Assembly (NCBI GenBank): GCA_046049215.1
Contig: JBJOER010000149.1
Coordinates: forward strand, 1 to 16,437
Origin: JAJTFW01 sp046049215
GTDB lineage: Bacteria > Bacteroidota > Bacteroidia > AKYH767-A > OLB10
Direction of reading: 5' to 3'
Length of the DNA: 16,437 nucleotides
Shown: piece by piece, positions 8,558-14,952 of the stretch
Layout: each line of letters starts with the position of its first letter
Numbering within the stretch: the stretch's first letter is position 1
The notes under the pieces: model-generated
Told to the model about the DNA's origin: nothing
The model's input: only the letters and a program-made list of their open reading frames with translations
Database searches by the model: none
Made by a program: the position numbers and the translations under genes

Positions 8558-9871
8558 TCAGGAAACAGGTTCTGCGTAAAGATCGAATGCCTCTGCTGAT
8601 GTGATACGCACATCCGCAAAACCGCCGATACGTACATAACTATCCCTTGCAGGAAGCAAAACTTCATTGTCCACTTCTGGAGAATCGAATTCAGTTCGAC
8701 CAATGAAGTAATCGCCTTCCTTCCGATCGAACAGCACCTTCATCACCTGACCCACGCGCGATGAATTGATCTCTTCCGAAACGCCTTGCTGAATGGCCAT
8801 GACGGCCTCGGAGCGTTCCTGTTTGACCTCTGCAGGAATATCGTCCTCCAACCGGTATGCATGGGTGTTTTCCTCGTGGGAATAAGCAAAAACCCCAAGC
8901 CGGTCAAAGCGCACACGCTCGACAAAACGGAGCATGGCTTCATGGTCTTTTTCGGTCTCGCCCGGGTAACCGGTGATCAAAGTGGTCCGAATGGCGATAC
9001 CGGGTACTCTGTCCCGGATACGGTCGATCAGCTCGTACGTCTTCTGCTCGGTCGTGCCTCGGCGCATGGATGAAAGCATCGCATCGCTGATGTGCTGCAA
9101 AGGCATATCGATGTATTTACAGATATTCTTCCGTTCACGCATCACCTCCAGAACATCCTCCGGAAATCCGCTGGGAAAAGCGTAATGCAAACGGATCCAT
9201 TCCATACCGGACTCATCGCTCAGTCGCCGCATAAGCTCGGCAAGCCGGCGCTCTTTGTAAATATCAAGTCCGTAGTAGGTAGAGTCCTGTGCGATCAAAA
9301 GCAACTCTGCCGTTCCCTTGGCAGCAAGCGCCTGGGATTCGGCAACCAGCTCTTCCATGGGACGCGAAATATGATTGCCTCGCATCAACGGAATGGCACA
9401 AAAGGAACAAGGGCGGTCACAACCCTCCGAGATTTTCATGTAGGCATAATGCCGGGGAGTGGTAAGCAACCTTTCCCCAACCAGCTCATGTTTGTAATCC
9501 GCACCTAGGGTTTTCAAAAGAAGCGGCAAGTCGCGCGTGCCGAAGTAATTATCCACCTGGGTGATCTCCTTTTCCAAATCCGGCTTGTACCGCTCCGACA
9601 AACAACCGGTTACGATCAACCGTTCGATCTTTCCCTTTTCCTTGAGTTTGGCGTAATGCAGAATCGTATCGATGGACTCTTGCTTGGCATTGTCGATGAA
9701 GCCGCAGGTATTGATGATCACGACTGAGGCATCGTTCTTCTCGCTTTCGTGTACGACGTCGAAATCGTTCGCCTTGAGTTGTCCCATCAGCACCTCGGAA
9801 TCGACCAGGTTCTTGGAACAACCCAGGGTGATCACGTTGACCTTGTTTTGACGTAAAGTTTTCGTTTTCAC
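8558..9871 (-). CDS. rimO: Ribosomal protein S12 methylthiotransferase RimO
   Basis: Radical-SAM enzyme of 437 aa that methylthiolates the conserved aspartate of ribosomal protein S12. Domains in order: the N-terminal UPF0004 domain with its iron-sulfur cysteines C18 (TLGCSKN), C56 (NTCGF) and C90 (TGCLSERY); the radical-SAM core with C151, C155 and C158 in SEGCDRPCSFCAIPLMRG; and a C-terminal TRAM domain (about 370-437). LGCSKNLVDSE and the motif after the third radical-SAM cysteine are typical of RimO rather than MiaB. The start is GTG at 9869-9871, two bases after the stop of the small secreted protein gene. Starting there gives the short basic leader expected in Bacteroidota RimO. It is two bases upstream of bshC, so it is part of the same transcript. 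Confidence 0.96.
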   Translation of the reverse strand: MKTKTLRQNKVNVITLGCSKNLVDSEVLMGQLKANDFDVVHESEKNDASVVIINTCGFIDNAKQESIDTILHYAKLKEKGKIERLIVTGCLSERYKPDLEKEITQVDNYFGTRDLPLLLKTLGADYKHELVGERLLTTPRHYAYMKISEGCDRPCSFCAIPLMRGNHISRPMEELVAESQALAAKGTAELLLIAQDSTYYGLDIYKERRLAELMRRLSDESGMEWIRLHYAFPSGFPEDVLEVMRERKNICKYIDMPLQHISDAMLSSMRRGTTEQKTYELIDRIRDRVPGIAIRTTLITGYPGETEKDHEAMLRFVERVRFDRLGVFAYSHEENTHAYRLEDDIPAEVKQERSEAVMAIQQGVSEEINSSRVGQVMKVLFDRKEGDYFIGRTEFDSPEVDNEVLLPARDSYVRIGGFADVRITSAEAFDLYAEPVS

Positions 9872-9873
9872 TT

Positions 9874-10371
9874 TCAGTATTTAGATTCAAATGATGCTGG
9901 TTCGTAGCTTATGCGGACTTCATTAGGTAACAGGGGATTTATCGCATTTGCCACCCGTGCGTACAATCCAACCCAGCAGTTGGTGGCTTTGGACTGAATC
10001 AGCTTTTCGTTCTTCATCATCATCAGATCAATTGAACGTGGGTAATTCTCGGAACTGATGACCTGAAACCCGGTATAATCGTGAAAGTACAACGGTGCGA
10101 GTGAATCCGCATCGAATCCGGAAATAAATTCAGACAAGGCAATCCGTTCCTCCGGAAGCAGCTGCCGTTCCAGGTACCGAACGGGTGTCCTGCCGAAATC
10201 GGCAACACCGGTGATGATTAAACTGTCTGGACCAATCTTGTACCGCTGCTCCATGTTCATCTGGGCCATGTTGTCCACCCATTCGATACTCCACTGTTGC
10301 GCATGGCCAGAATACGGGAAGCAGCTTGCCAGGAAGCAGTATAAAAAAATGCCGGCAACGACCGCTCTCAT
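9874..10371 (-). CDS. Small exported protein of unknown function
   Basis: I do not recognise this 165-aa protein. Residues 1-24 form a signal sequence with a hydrophobic core (AVVAGIFLYCFLAS). Two processing routes are possible: signal peptidase I before the glutamines near residue 25 (GHA/QQ), or lipoprotein processing at C17 in the lipobox-like LASC. The mature part has no membrane segment and few cysteines. It contains a motif-like stretch NCWVGLYARVANAINPLLP near the C terminus and an acidic or aromatic segment around FHDYTGFQV. The start ATG overlaps the ftsY stop (ATGA) and the stop is two bases before rimO, so it is translated in tight coupling with two housekeeping genes. Good reading frame context makes it a real gene; function is open. 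Confidence 0.82.
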   Translation of the reverse strand: MRAVVAGIFLYCFLASCFPYSGHAQQWSIEWVDNMAQMNMEQRYKIGPDSLIITGVADFGRTPVRYLERQLLPEERIALSEFISGFDADSLAPLYFHDYTGFQVISSENYPRSIDLMMMKNEKLIQSKATNCWVGLYARVANAINPLLPNEVRISYEPASFESKY

Positions 10372-11327
10372 TCCCCGAACAATGAACGGACGAATTCCTG
10401 TCTGTCGAACAACTGAAGGTCTTCCATTTTTTCGCCCACACCGATGTATTTGACCGGTATATTGAACTGGTCCGATATACCAATGACAACACCGCCCTTC
10501 GCGGTACCGTCGAGCTTAGTGAGTGCCAGGGTGTTCACCTCGGTGGCTGCAATGAACTGACGGGCCTGTTCGAAAGCGTTTTGTCCGGTGGATGCATCCA
10601 ACACCAATAAAATTTCGTGGGGAGCTTCCGGTACAACCTTCTGCATCACGCGCTTGATCTTGGTCAGCTCGTTCATGAGGTTGACTTTGTTGTGCAACCT
10701 ACCCGCTGTATCGATGATGCACACATCCGATCCCTGCGCCCTGGCCGATGAAACCGCGTCGAAGGCAACCGAAGCAGGATCGGCGCCCATGCCCTGGCTG
10801 ATGATCGGCACATCGACACGTTTGGCCCAGATGCCGAGTTGGTCAACCGCGGCCGCCCGGAAGGTGTCTGCGGCTCCCAGCACCACCTTTTTTCCGGCTT
10901 GCTTGAACTGATAGGCCAGCTTGCCAATGGTCGTGGTCTTGCCCACGCCATTTACACCGACCACCATGATGACATAGGGTGAAGCAGGCAGATTCGAAAG
11001 TGCGTTAAAATCGTTCTTGCCGGTGATGCTGTTTTCAGACAGCAAAGCTGAGATTTCCTCCCTTAGAAGACGATGAAGATCAGACGTACCCGTGTATTTG
11101 TCACGTGCCACCCGTTCCTGGATGCGCTGGATGATTTTGAGAGTGGTTTCTACTCCAACATCACTGGTCACCAACACCTCTTCCAGATTATCGAGCACAT
11201 CGTCATCGATGGTACTCTTACCAATCAGCGTTTTGGTGATCCTGGAGAAGAAACTCTCACGCGTTTTTTCAAGTCCCTTGTCAAGCGACTCTTTTTTCTC
11301 TTTGCTGAAAAAACCAAACAATCCCAT
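10368..11327 (-). CDS. ftsY: Signal recognition particle receptor FtsY
   Basis: SRP GTPase of 319 aa that receives ribosome–SRP complexes at the inner membrane for cotranslational insertion. It is the short form: a charged N terminus (MGLFGFFSKEKKESLDKG) replaces the long acidic A domain of E. coli FtsY. The N domain helical bundle (about 20-105) is followed by the G domain: G1 GVNGVGKT (124-131), DTFRAAAVDQL (154-164), G3 DTAGR (206-210), G4 TKLD (270-273), and the closing GVGEKMEDLQLFD typical of FtsY. It heads the leftward run of six genes. A strong terminator lies between it and the upstream DUF4295 gene, and no clear promoter is visible in the 75-base gap, so how it is transcribed is uncertain. 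Confidence 0.97.
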   Translation of the reverse strand: MGLFGFFSKEKKESLDKGLEKTRESFFSRITKTLIGKSTIDDDVLDNLEEVLVTSDVGVETTLKIIQRIQERVARDKYTGTSDLHRLLREEISALLSENSITGKNDFNALSNLPASPYVIMVVGVNGVGKTTTIGKLAYQFKQAGKKVVLGAADTFRAAAVDQLGIWAKRVDVPIISQGMGADPASVAFDAVSSARAQGSDVCIIDTAGRLHNKVNLMNELTKIKRVMQKVVPEAPHEILLVLDASTGQNAFEQARQFIAATEVNTLALTKLDGTAKGGVVIGISDQFNIPVKYIGVGEKMEDLQLFDRQEFVRSLFGE

Positions 11328-11345
11328 GTTCGTCAGTACGGCTTC

Positions 11346-11381
11346 TAATAAAAACAGCTCCTTTCGTCCGAAAGAAGCTGT
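11346..11381 (-). terminator. Intrinsic terminator after the rpmG–DUF4295 pair
   Basis: On the minus strand, ACAGCT, one mismatched base, CTTTC, a four-base loop, GAAAG, one mismatched base and AGCTGT form an interrupted hairpin (11354-11381), immediately followed by TTTTATTA (11346-11353). This is the form of a rho-independent terminator for transcription coming from DUF4295. It lies between the DUF4295 stop and the ftsY start. The T tract follows on the minus strand only. Confidence 0.8.
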
Positions 11382-11402
11382 CTTCTGGTTGATTGTCAGA
11401 AA

Positions 11403-11558
11403 TTATTTTTCTTTCAAGAAATCCTTGATGTGGTCATTGTGCACGACTTCCTCTTTGAAAGAATAGGAACCGGTGACTGGAGATTTCACCATTTTGATCA
11501 CTTTGGAGAACTCCTTGCCTTTTCCGGTCTTGAGGGTTGCTACGACTTTCTTTGCCAT
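11403..11558 (-). CDS. DUF4295 small basic protein
   Basis: A 51-aa basic protein beginning MAKKVVATLKTGKGKEFSK and ending DHIKDFLKEK. It matches the small Bacteroidota-specific family DUF4295, which almost always follows rpmG and precedes ftsY. The function is not established; the composition and position with ribosomal protein genes suggest a ribosome-associated role, which is inference. The ATG is 30 bases after the rpmG stop. The intrinsic terminator lies about 20 bases after its stop. It is shorter than common ORF-length cut-offs, but length, start, stop and neighbours all fit the family. Confidence 0.88.
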   Translation of the reverse strand: MAKKVVATLKTGKGKEFSKVIKMVKSPVTGSYSFKEEVVHNDHIKDFLKEK

Positions 11559-11588
11559 GGTGGATGTGAATTAGTGGCTTGGGCCGAA

Positions 11589-11771
11589 TTATTTGATTTC
11601 CTTATGAACCGTCACCTTTTTGAGGATCGGATTGAATTTCTTGAGCTCAAGACGCTCAGTAGTGTTTTTCTTGTTCTTGGTGGTGATGTAGCGGCTTGTA
11701 CCGGGTTGTCCGGAGGATTTGTGCTCCGTACACTCCATTATCACCTGAACGCGGTTCCCTTTCTTGGCCAT
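11589..11771 (-). CDS. rpmG: 50S ribosomal protein L33
   Basis: Large-subunit ribosomal protein of 60 aa. Family pattern: MAKKGNRVQVIMECTEHK at the N terminus, then SRYITTKNKKNTTERLELKK and a C-terminal HKEIK. It has one cysteine (C14) and no CxxC pairs, so it is the zinc-independent (C-) form. A very good promoter lies 33-65 bases upstream of the ATG. DUF4295 follows after 30 bases and a terminator after that, so the pair forms a short transcript. In many Bacteroidota rpmB is directly upstream; here an aminopeptidase gene intervenes. Confidence 0.97.
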   Translation of the reverse strand: MAKKGNRVQVIMECTEHKSSGQPGTSRYITTKNKKNTTERLELKKFNPILKKVTVHKEIK

Positions 11772-11803
11772 TTGAATGAGGATTTATTTTCCCGATGGGG
11801 CGG

Positions 11804-11836
11804 CAAAGATACCACAAAATCCCATCAAAAGCCAAA
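11804..11836 (-). promoter_or_regulatory. Bacteroidota-type promoter of rpmG–DUF4295
   Basis: On the minus strand the -33 box TTTG (11836-11833) is followed by a 21-base spacer and a perfect TAnnTTTG -7 box, TATCTTTG (11811-11804). Transcription would begin near 11797-11799, giving a leader of roughly 27 bases that is A/T-rich near the ATG and lacks a Shine-Dalgarno site. This is usual for highly expressed genes in the phylum. It sits wholly in the 96-base gap after the aminopeptidase stop. Confidence 0.75.
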
Positions 11837-11867
11837 TGTCCAACAGATTCTTGAGAAAATCAGATCC

Positions 11868-13268
11868 TCATCGGCCGGTACCTGTCGGTTCGGATACTGC
11901 CGCTTTGACTTTCATCACCTTTTCAATGTCCTCCCAGCGACTGGGCAATGCCTTGCTTAGAATTACCGGCTCGCCATCGGTGACAAGAATATCATCCTCG
12001 ATCCGAACCCCGGTTTTCCACCATTTGGGGTCGCAAGGTGAACCCTCCGGAATATAGATTCCCGGCTCAACGGTCATCACCACTCCGGGCTTCAGCGGGC
12101 CATAGGTCCCGGCATCGTGGACGTCCAGACCCAGGTAATGGGATGTACCGTGCATGAAATACCTATCCAACTCACTCTTTTTGCTGATGATCCCCAGTGC
12201 CACCAGCCCTTCACCGATCACCTTTCTGGCCTCCTCATGCGGAGCACGGAAGGATGCACCTTTGGTACACGCTTTAATACCGGCCTGCTGGGCATTCCAA
12301 ACCAGTTCGTAGAGTTGCCTTTGTGGAACCGAGTAAGTACCGCTGACGGGGACGGTCCGGGTGATGTCGGCAGTATAGCCATGGTATTCTGCACCCATAT
12401 CAACCAGGATCAACTCGCCTTCCTGCAGGATTTTGCGGTTGTGGGTGTAATGCAGGACGCAGGCGTTGTCGCCTCCTCCACAGATCGATGGGTAGCCCAT
12501 GTATTCTGAGCCGTTTTTACGCGCATGGAATTCAATCCAGGCCTGGGCCTCGTACTCTTTCATTCCGGGCTCAAGCTGCTTCATCATGTCTGTAAACCCT
12601 TCAACAGTTATGTCAACAGCACGCTGGAGCAAGGCAAGCTCCTCCGGAGTTTTAACTTCCCTGAGCTGAGCCATCATCGAACGTAGCCCCCTTGAATTCA
12701 GATTGACCTCCTCCGGCTTGAGCCTGGCTTTGAGTTCCTCTGCAAGGTCACCCAGATCGGCATCATCATCTTTACTGGTGTTGGGCAGATCGGGCCACAG
12801 GACAAATACTTCTTTGAATGACGTCCAGTTGACTCCAAAGCCTATCCACTCACTGCCGGTATAGGCACCCTTGATCCCCAATCGTCCGCGGGCGCCTTCC
12901 GCACCCAATACACGGCCCGTCCAGATTTCCCGAAGAGGATTGCGCTTTTGAACGAAAATGAGCTCATTGTGCATGGCTCCGTCAATCAATCGCGGCTCCT
13001 TGAATAGCACAAAGACTGCGTCAGGCTCTACGTGCCCGGTCAGATAATAGAAGTCGGGATTTTGGCTGAATTGAAAATCGACGTCGTTGCTTCGATTCCG
13101 TACGGGTGCTGAAAAAAAAACAGCAGCACTTTTTTCCGGCATCAATTCGCGAAGTGCATCTCGTTTGGCTCGGTGAAAGGACGCAGGCAAACGATCGCCG
13201 TCATCCCATTGTCCGCTCGCGGGAGTGGCAAAAAGCAGAAAAAAGAAGACCGGCCATCCGTTTTTCAT
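11868..13268 (-). CDS. Exported Xaa-Pro aminopeptidase (aminopeptidase P, M24B family)
   Basis: Metalloprotease of 466 aa that removes an N-terminal residue ahead of proline. A signal peptide is visible (MKNGWPVFFFLLFATPASGQ), so it acts in the periplasm or outside. The N-terminal AMP_N domain (about 26-165, with FYYLTGHVEPDA at 73-84) precedes the pita-bread catalytic domain. The five metal ligands are present: D290 (LVDMGAEYHG), D301 (TADITRT), H377 (HGTSHYLGLDVHD), E401 (TVEPGIY) and E424 (VRIEDD); H373 and H384 are the accompanying conserved histidines. All are intact, so it should be active. The ATG lies only four bases after a promoter -7 box, which predicts a near-leaderless mRNA. The gene separates rpmB from rpmG. 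Confidence 0.95.
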   Translation of the reverse strand: MKNGWPVFFFLLFATPASGQWDDGDRLPASFHRAKRDALRELMPEKSAAVFFSAPVRNRSNDVDFQFSQNPDFYYLTGHVEPDAVFVLFKEPRLIDGAMHNELIFVQKRNPLREIWTGRVLGAEGARGRLGIKGAYTGSEWIGFGVNWTSFKEVFVLWPDLPNTSKDDDADLGDLAEELKARLKPEEVNLNSRGLRSMMAQLREVKTPEELALLQRAVDITVEGFTDMMKQLEPGMKEYEAQAWIEFHARKNGSEYMGYPSICGGGDNACVLHYTHNRKILQEGELILVDMGAEYHGYTADITRTVPVSGTYSVPQRQLYELVWNAQQAGIKACTKGASFRAPHEEARKVIGEGLVALGIISKKSELDRYFMHGTSHYLGLDVHDAGTYGPLKPGVVMTVEPGIYIPEGSPCDPKWWKTGVRIEDDILVTDGEPVILSKALPSRWEDIEKVMKVKAAVSEPTGTGR

Positions 13269-13272
13269 CCCT

Positions 13273-13303
13273 CAAAAGTAGATGAAGACAAGTGGCCGGT
13301 CAA
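13273..13303 (-). promoter_or_regulatory. Bacteroidota-type promoter of the aminopeptidase gene
   Basis: On the minus strand TTG (13303-13301, within TTTTG) is followed by a 20-base spacer and a perfect -7 box TACTTTTG (13280-13273). Only AGGG separates the box from the ATG. Transcription is expected within a few bases of the start codon, so the mRNA would have almost no 5' leader. Confidence 0.7.
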
Positions 13304-13321
13304 AATGACTTTAGGAGAAGC

Positions 13322-13555
13322 TTAAAGCTTACCCTTAACAATGGCGCGGGTAATGGCTTCGGTGATACCGATCTTATCAATGGTACGAAGCGCACTTGTA
13401 CTGACCCGCAAAGTGATCCACTCACCCGTTTCCGGCATGAAGAATTTCTTGGTTTGCAGGTTCGGATTGAAACGGCGCTTGGTCTTACGGTTCGAGTGAC
13501 TGACGTTGTTACCGGTGATGGCATGTTTACCGGTGAGGTCACAAATCTTGGACAT
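13322..13555 (-). CDS. rpmB: 50S ribosomal protein L28
   Basis: Large-subunit ribosomal protein of 77 aa, the normal length. It shows MSKICDLTGKHAITGNNVSHS at the N terminus, KRRFNPNLQ, and the C-terminal LRVSTSALRTIDKIG. There is one cysteine (C5) and no second CxxC pair, so it is the zinc-independent form, matching the L33 type here. It has its own promoter in the 54-base gap after cinA. The next gene downstream is the aminopeptidase, 53 bases away with its own promoter, so rpmB may be monocistronic, although no terminator hairpin is visible after it. Confidence 0.97.
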   Translation of the reverse strand: MSKICDLTGKHAITGNNVSHSNRKTKRRFNPNLQTKKFFMPETGEWITLRVSTSALRTIDKIGITEAITRAIVKGKL

Positions 13556-13575
13556 GACTTTTCTTTTAAGGATTG

Positions 13576-13605
13576 CAAAGGTAGTAAAAATTCAAATCGG
13601 CACAA
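13576..13605 (-). promoter_or_regulatory. Bacteroidota-type promoter of rpmB
   Basis: On the minus strand TTG (13605-13603) is followed by a 19-base spacer and a perfect -7 box TACCTTTG (13583-13576). The predicted start of transcription near 13570 leaves a leader of about 15 bases that is A-rich (AAAAGAAAAG) before the ATG. It lies directly after the cinA stop. Confidence 0.75.
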
Positions 13606-13609
13606 GTAA

Positions 13610-14851
13610 TCAGTCCAAAGCTTTCCTTAAAAAATGCAAGGCCGATTCAGACGCAACCCTAATGGTAATCAATCGGTTATCGCCTAATTGTAGTTTTCGG
13701 GCGAAGACACGGTCGGGCAATGCGACGCCGATCCAGACCGTACCCACCGGTTTTTCGGGTGTACCCCCTCCCGGCCCTGCGACTCCCGAGGTGGCCACTG
13801 CACAATGGGTTCCCAGTTTCTCCCTGACGTTCCTGACCATGCTCAGCACCACCTCTTCGCTGACGGCTCCGTGCTTTAGAATCAGATCGGCAGGTACACC
13901 AAGCAGTCTGGTCTTGCTCTCGTAGGAGTAGGTAATGGTGGATCCCGCGTACCACGCAGAAGATCCGGGGACGGAAGTGATAAGATGGCCAATGGTCCCA
14001 CCTGTGCAGCTTTCTGCAGTGGAAATGGTCCAGCCCAGCGCCTTCAATCGCCTGCCCAGTACGGACTGGATATCGTCGTCATCGTATCCGAAAAGATACT
14101 CTTTGACAAGCTCGGTAAGTCGGGTTTCCAGTTCCTCCATCCCCACCCTTACCTGGGATTCTTCACCGGTAGCACTTAGCCGAAGTTTGACCAGACCGGG
14201 CGATGGCAGATAAGCCAGCTGAAAACCCAAAGGAAGTTTGCTTTCGAACTCTTCCAATTTCTCGGCCAGGACACTTTCGCCAATTCCGTGAGTCAACAAG
14301 GTGCGGTGAAGAATGAACGGTGTGTGGAAAAAAGACTTCAATCGTCCGATCACTTCATTCTCCATCAGAAACTTCATTTCATGGGGAACTCCGGGCATCG
14401 AAACAATGATCTTGCCCTGATGCTCGAACCACATGCCGGGCGCTGTACCCACTTTATTTGAAAGAATGGTGCAACCTCCGGGCACTTCCGCCTGCCTGCG
14501 GTTAAGTTCACTCACCTCCCGGCCGCGCTTTTTAAAGTAAGCTTCGACATCCAGGTAGGCCTCGGGACTGAATTCAAGTGCCGTGCCGAAAAAAGCGCAC
14601 AGCATTTCCTTCGTTTTATCGTCTTTGGTGGGTCCCAGTCCACCGGTGACCAACACTATATCCGCACGGGTTGCCGCGCTAACCAATGCTTCCAACATGT
14701 GTCCGATCTCGTCTGAAACGGAGGTGATCTGATGCACCTGGATCCCAACCTGGCTTAACTGCTTGCCTATCCAGGCCGAATTGGTATCGATCACCTGACC
14801 GATCAACAATTCATCGCCTATGGTGATGATTTCTGCACGTATTGATTTCAA
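13610..14851 (-). CDS. cinA: CinA family protein (MoCF-like domain plus nicotinamide-nucleotide amidohydrolase domain)
   Basis: Two-domain CinA protein. The N-terminal half is molybdopterin-binding-like (COG1058) with IITIGDELLIGQVIDTNSAW near residue 10, TGGLGPTKDD at 69-78 and MPGVPHEM at 152-159. The C-terminal half is the PncC amidohydrolase type, with STAESCTGG at 277-285 and SGVAGPGGGTPEKPVG at 355-370; such enzymes deamidate NMN in the pyridine-nucleotide cycle. The start is uncertain. I chose TTG at 14851, which gives 413 aa and the compact N terminus usual in the family; TTG at 14857 is close. The frame stays open to ATG 14920 and GTG 14947, but those residues do not look like CinA and would overlap the likely promoter. 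rpmB follows downstream. Confidence 0.93.
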   Translation of the reverse strand: MKSIRAEIITIGDELLIGQVIDTNSAWIGKQLSQVGIQVHQITSVSDEIGHMLEALVSAATRADIVLVTGGLGPTKDDKTKEMLCAFFGTALEFSPEAYLDVEAYFKKRGREVSELNRRQAEVPGGCTILSNKVGTAPGMWFEHQGKIIVSMPGVPHEMKFLMENEVIGRLKSFFHTPFILHRTLLTHGIGESVLAEKLEEFESKLPLGFQLAYLPSPGLVKLRLSATGEESQVRVGMEELETRLTELVKEYLFGYDDDDIQSVLGRRLKALGWTISTAESCTGGTIGHLITSVPGSSAWYAGSTITYSYESKTRLLGVPADLILKHGAVSEEVVLSMVRNVREKLGTHCAVATSGVAGPGGGTPEKPVGTVWIGVALPDRVFARKLQLGDNRLITIRVASESALHFLRKALD

Positions 14852-14873
14852 AGCCAATTTTTTTTGAATGACA

Positions 14874-14881
14874 CGAAGGTA
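14874..14881 (-). promoter_or_regulatory. Candidate -7 box for cinA
   Basis: The minus-strand sequence TACCTTCG differs from TAnnTTTG at one base. It lies 17-23 bases upstream of the two TTG codons proposed as cinA starts, and downstream of the longer ATG and GTG alternatives, so it favours the short form. No convincing -33 TTG at the right spacing is visible. Confidence 0.35.
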
Positions 14882-14930
14882 AAGAAAGCCGTGGTCCACT
14901 GCAGTCCTTAGCCATTTCATGCTTTGGCCG

Positions 14931-14938
14931 TATTTTTG
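14931..14938 (+). promoter_or_regulatory. -7 box of the promoter for the DUF4197 gene
   Basis: TATTTTTG is a perfect TAnnTTTG box, 14 bases before the ATG at 14953. The predicted leader is only about 8-10 bases. I see no TTG at 19-21 bases upstream, so the promoter may be weak or need an activator. This 101-base divergent region must also hold the cinA promoter. Confidence 0.45.
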
Positions 14939-14952
14939 GTAGACCACCCGAT

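Noticed and set aside
11776..11871. 8-bp inverted repeat ATGAGGAT / ATCCTCAT flanking the rpmG promoter region
   Set aside because: The arms are 80 bases apart, one overlaps the aminopeptidase stop codon, and there are no compensating features; likely chance.
11430..11960. Open frame of 176 codons on the plus strand
   Set aside because: It lies antisense across DUF4295, rpmG, the rpmG promoter and the aminopeptidase 3' end. The minus-strand genes are recognisable families, and the plus-strand translation shows no domain.
12117..12509. Open frame of 130 codons antisense to the aminopeptidase
   Set aside because: It covers the catalytic domain of a well-supported M24 enzyme and its translation resembles no family I know.
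13316..13332. Two AAGCTT palindromes side by side at the rpmB 3' end
   Set aside because: They could pair, but the loop is one base and no T tract follows, so this is not a credible terminator.
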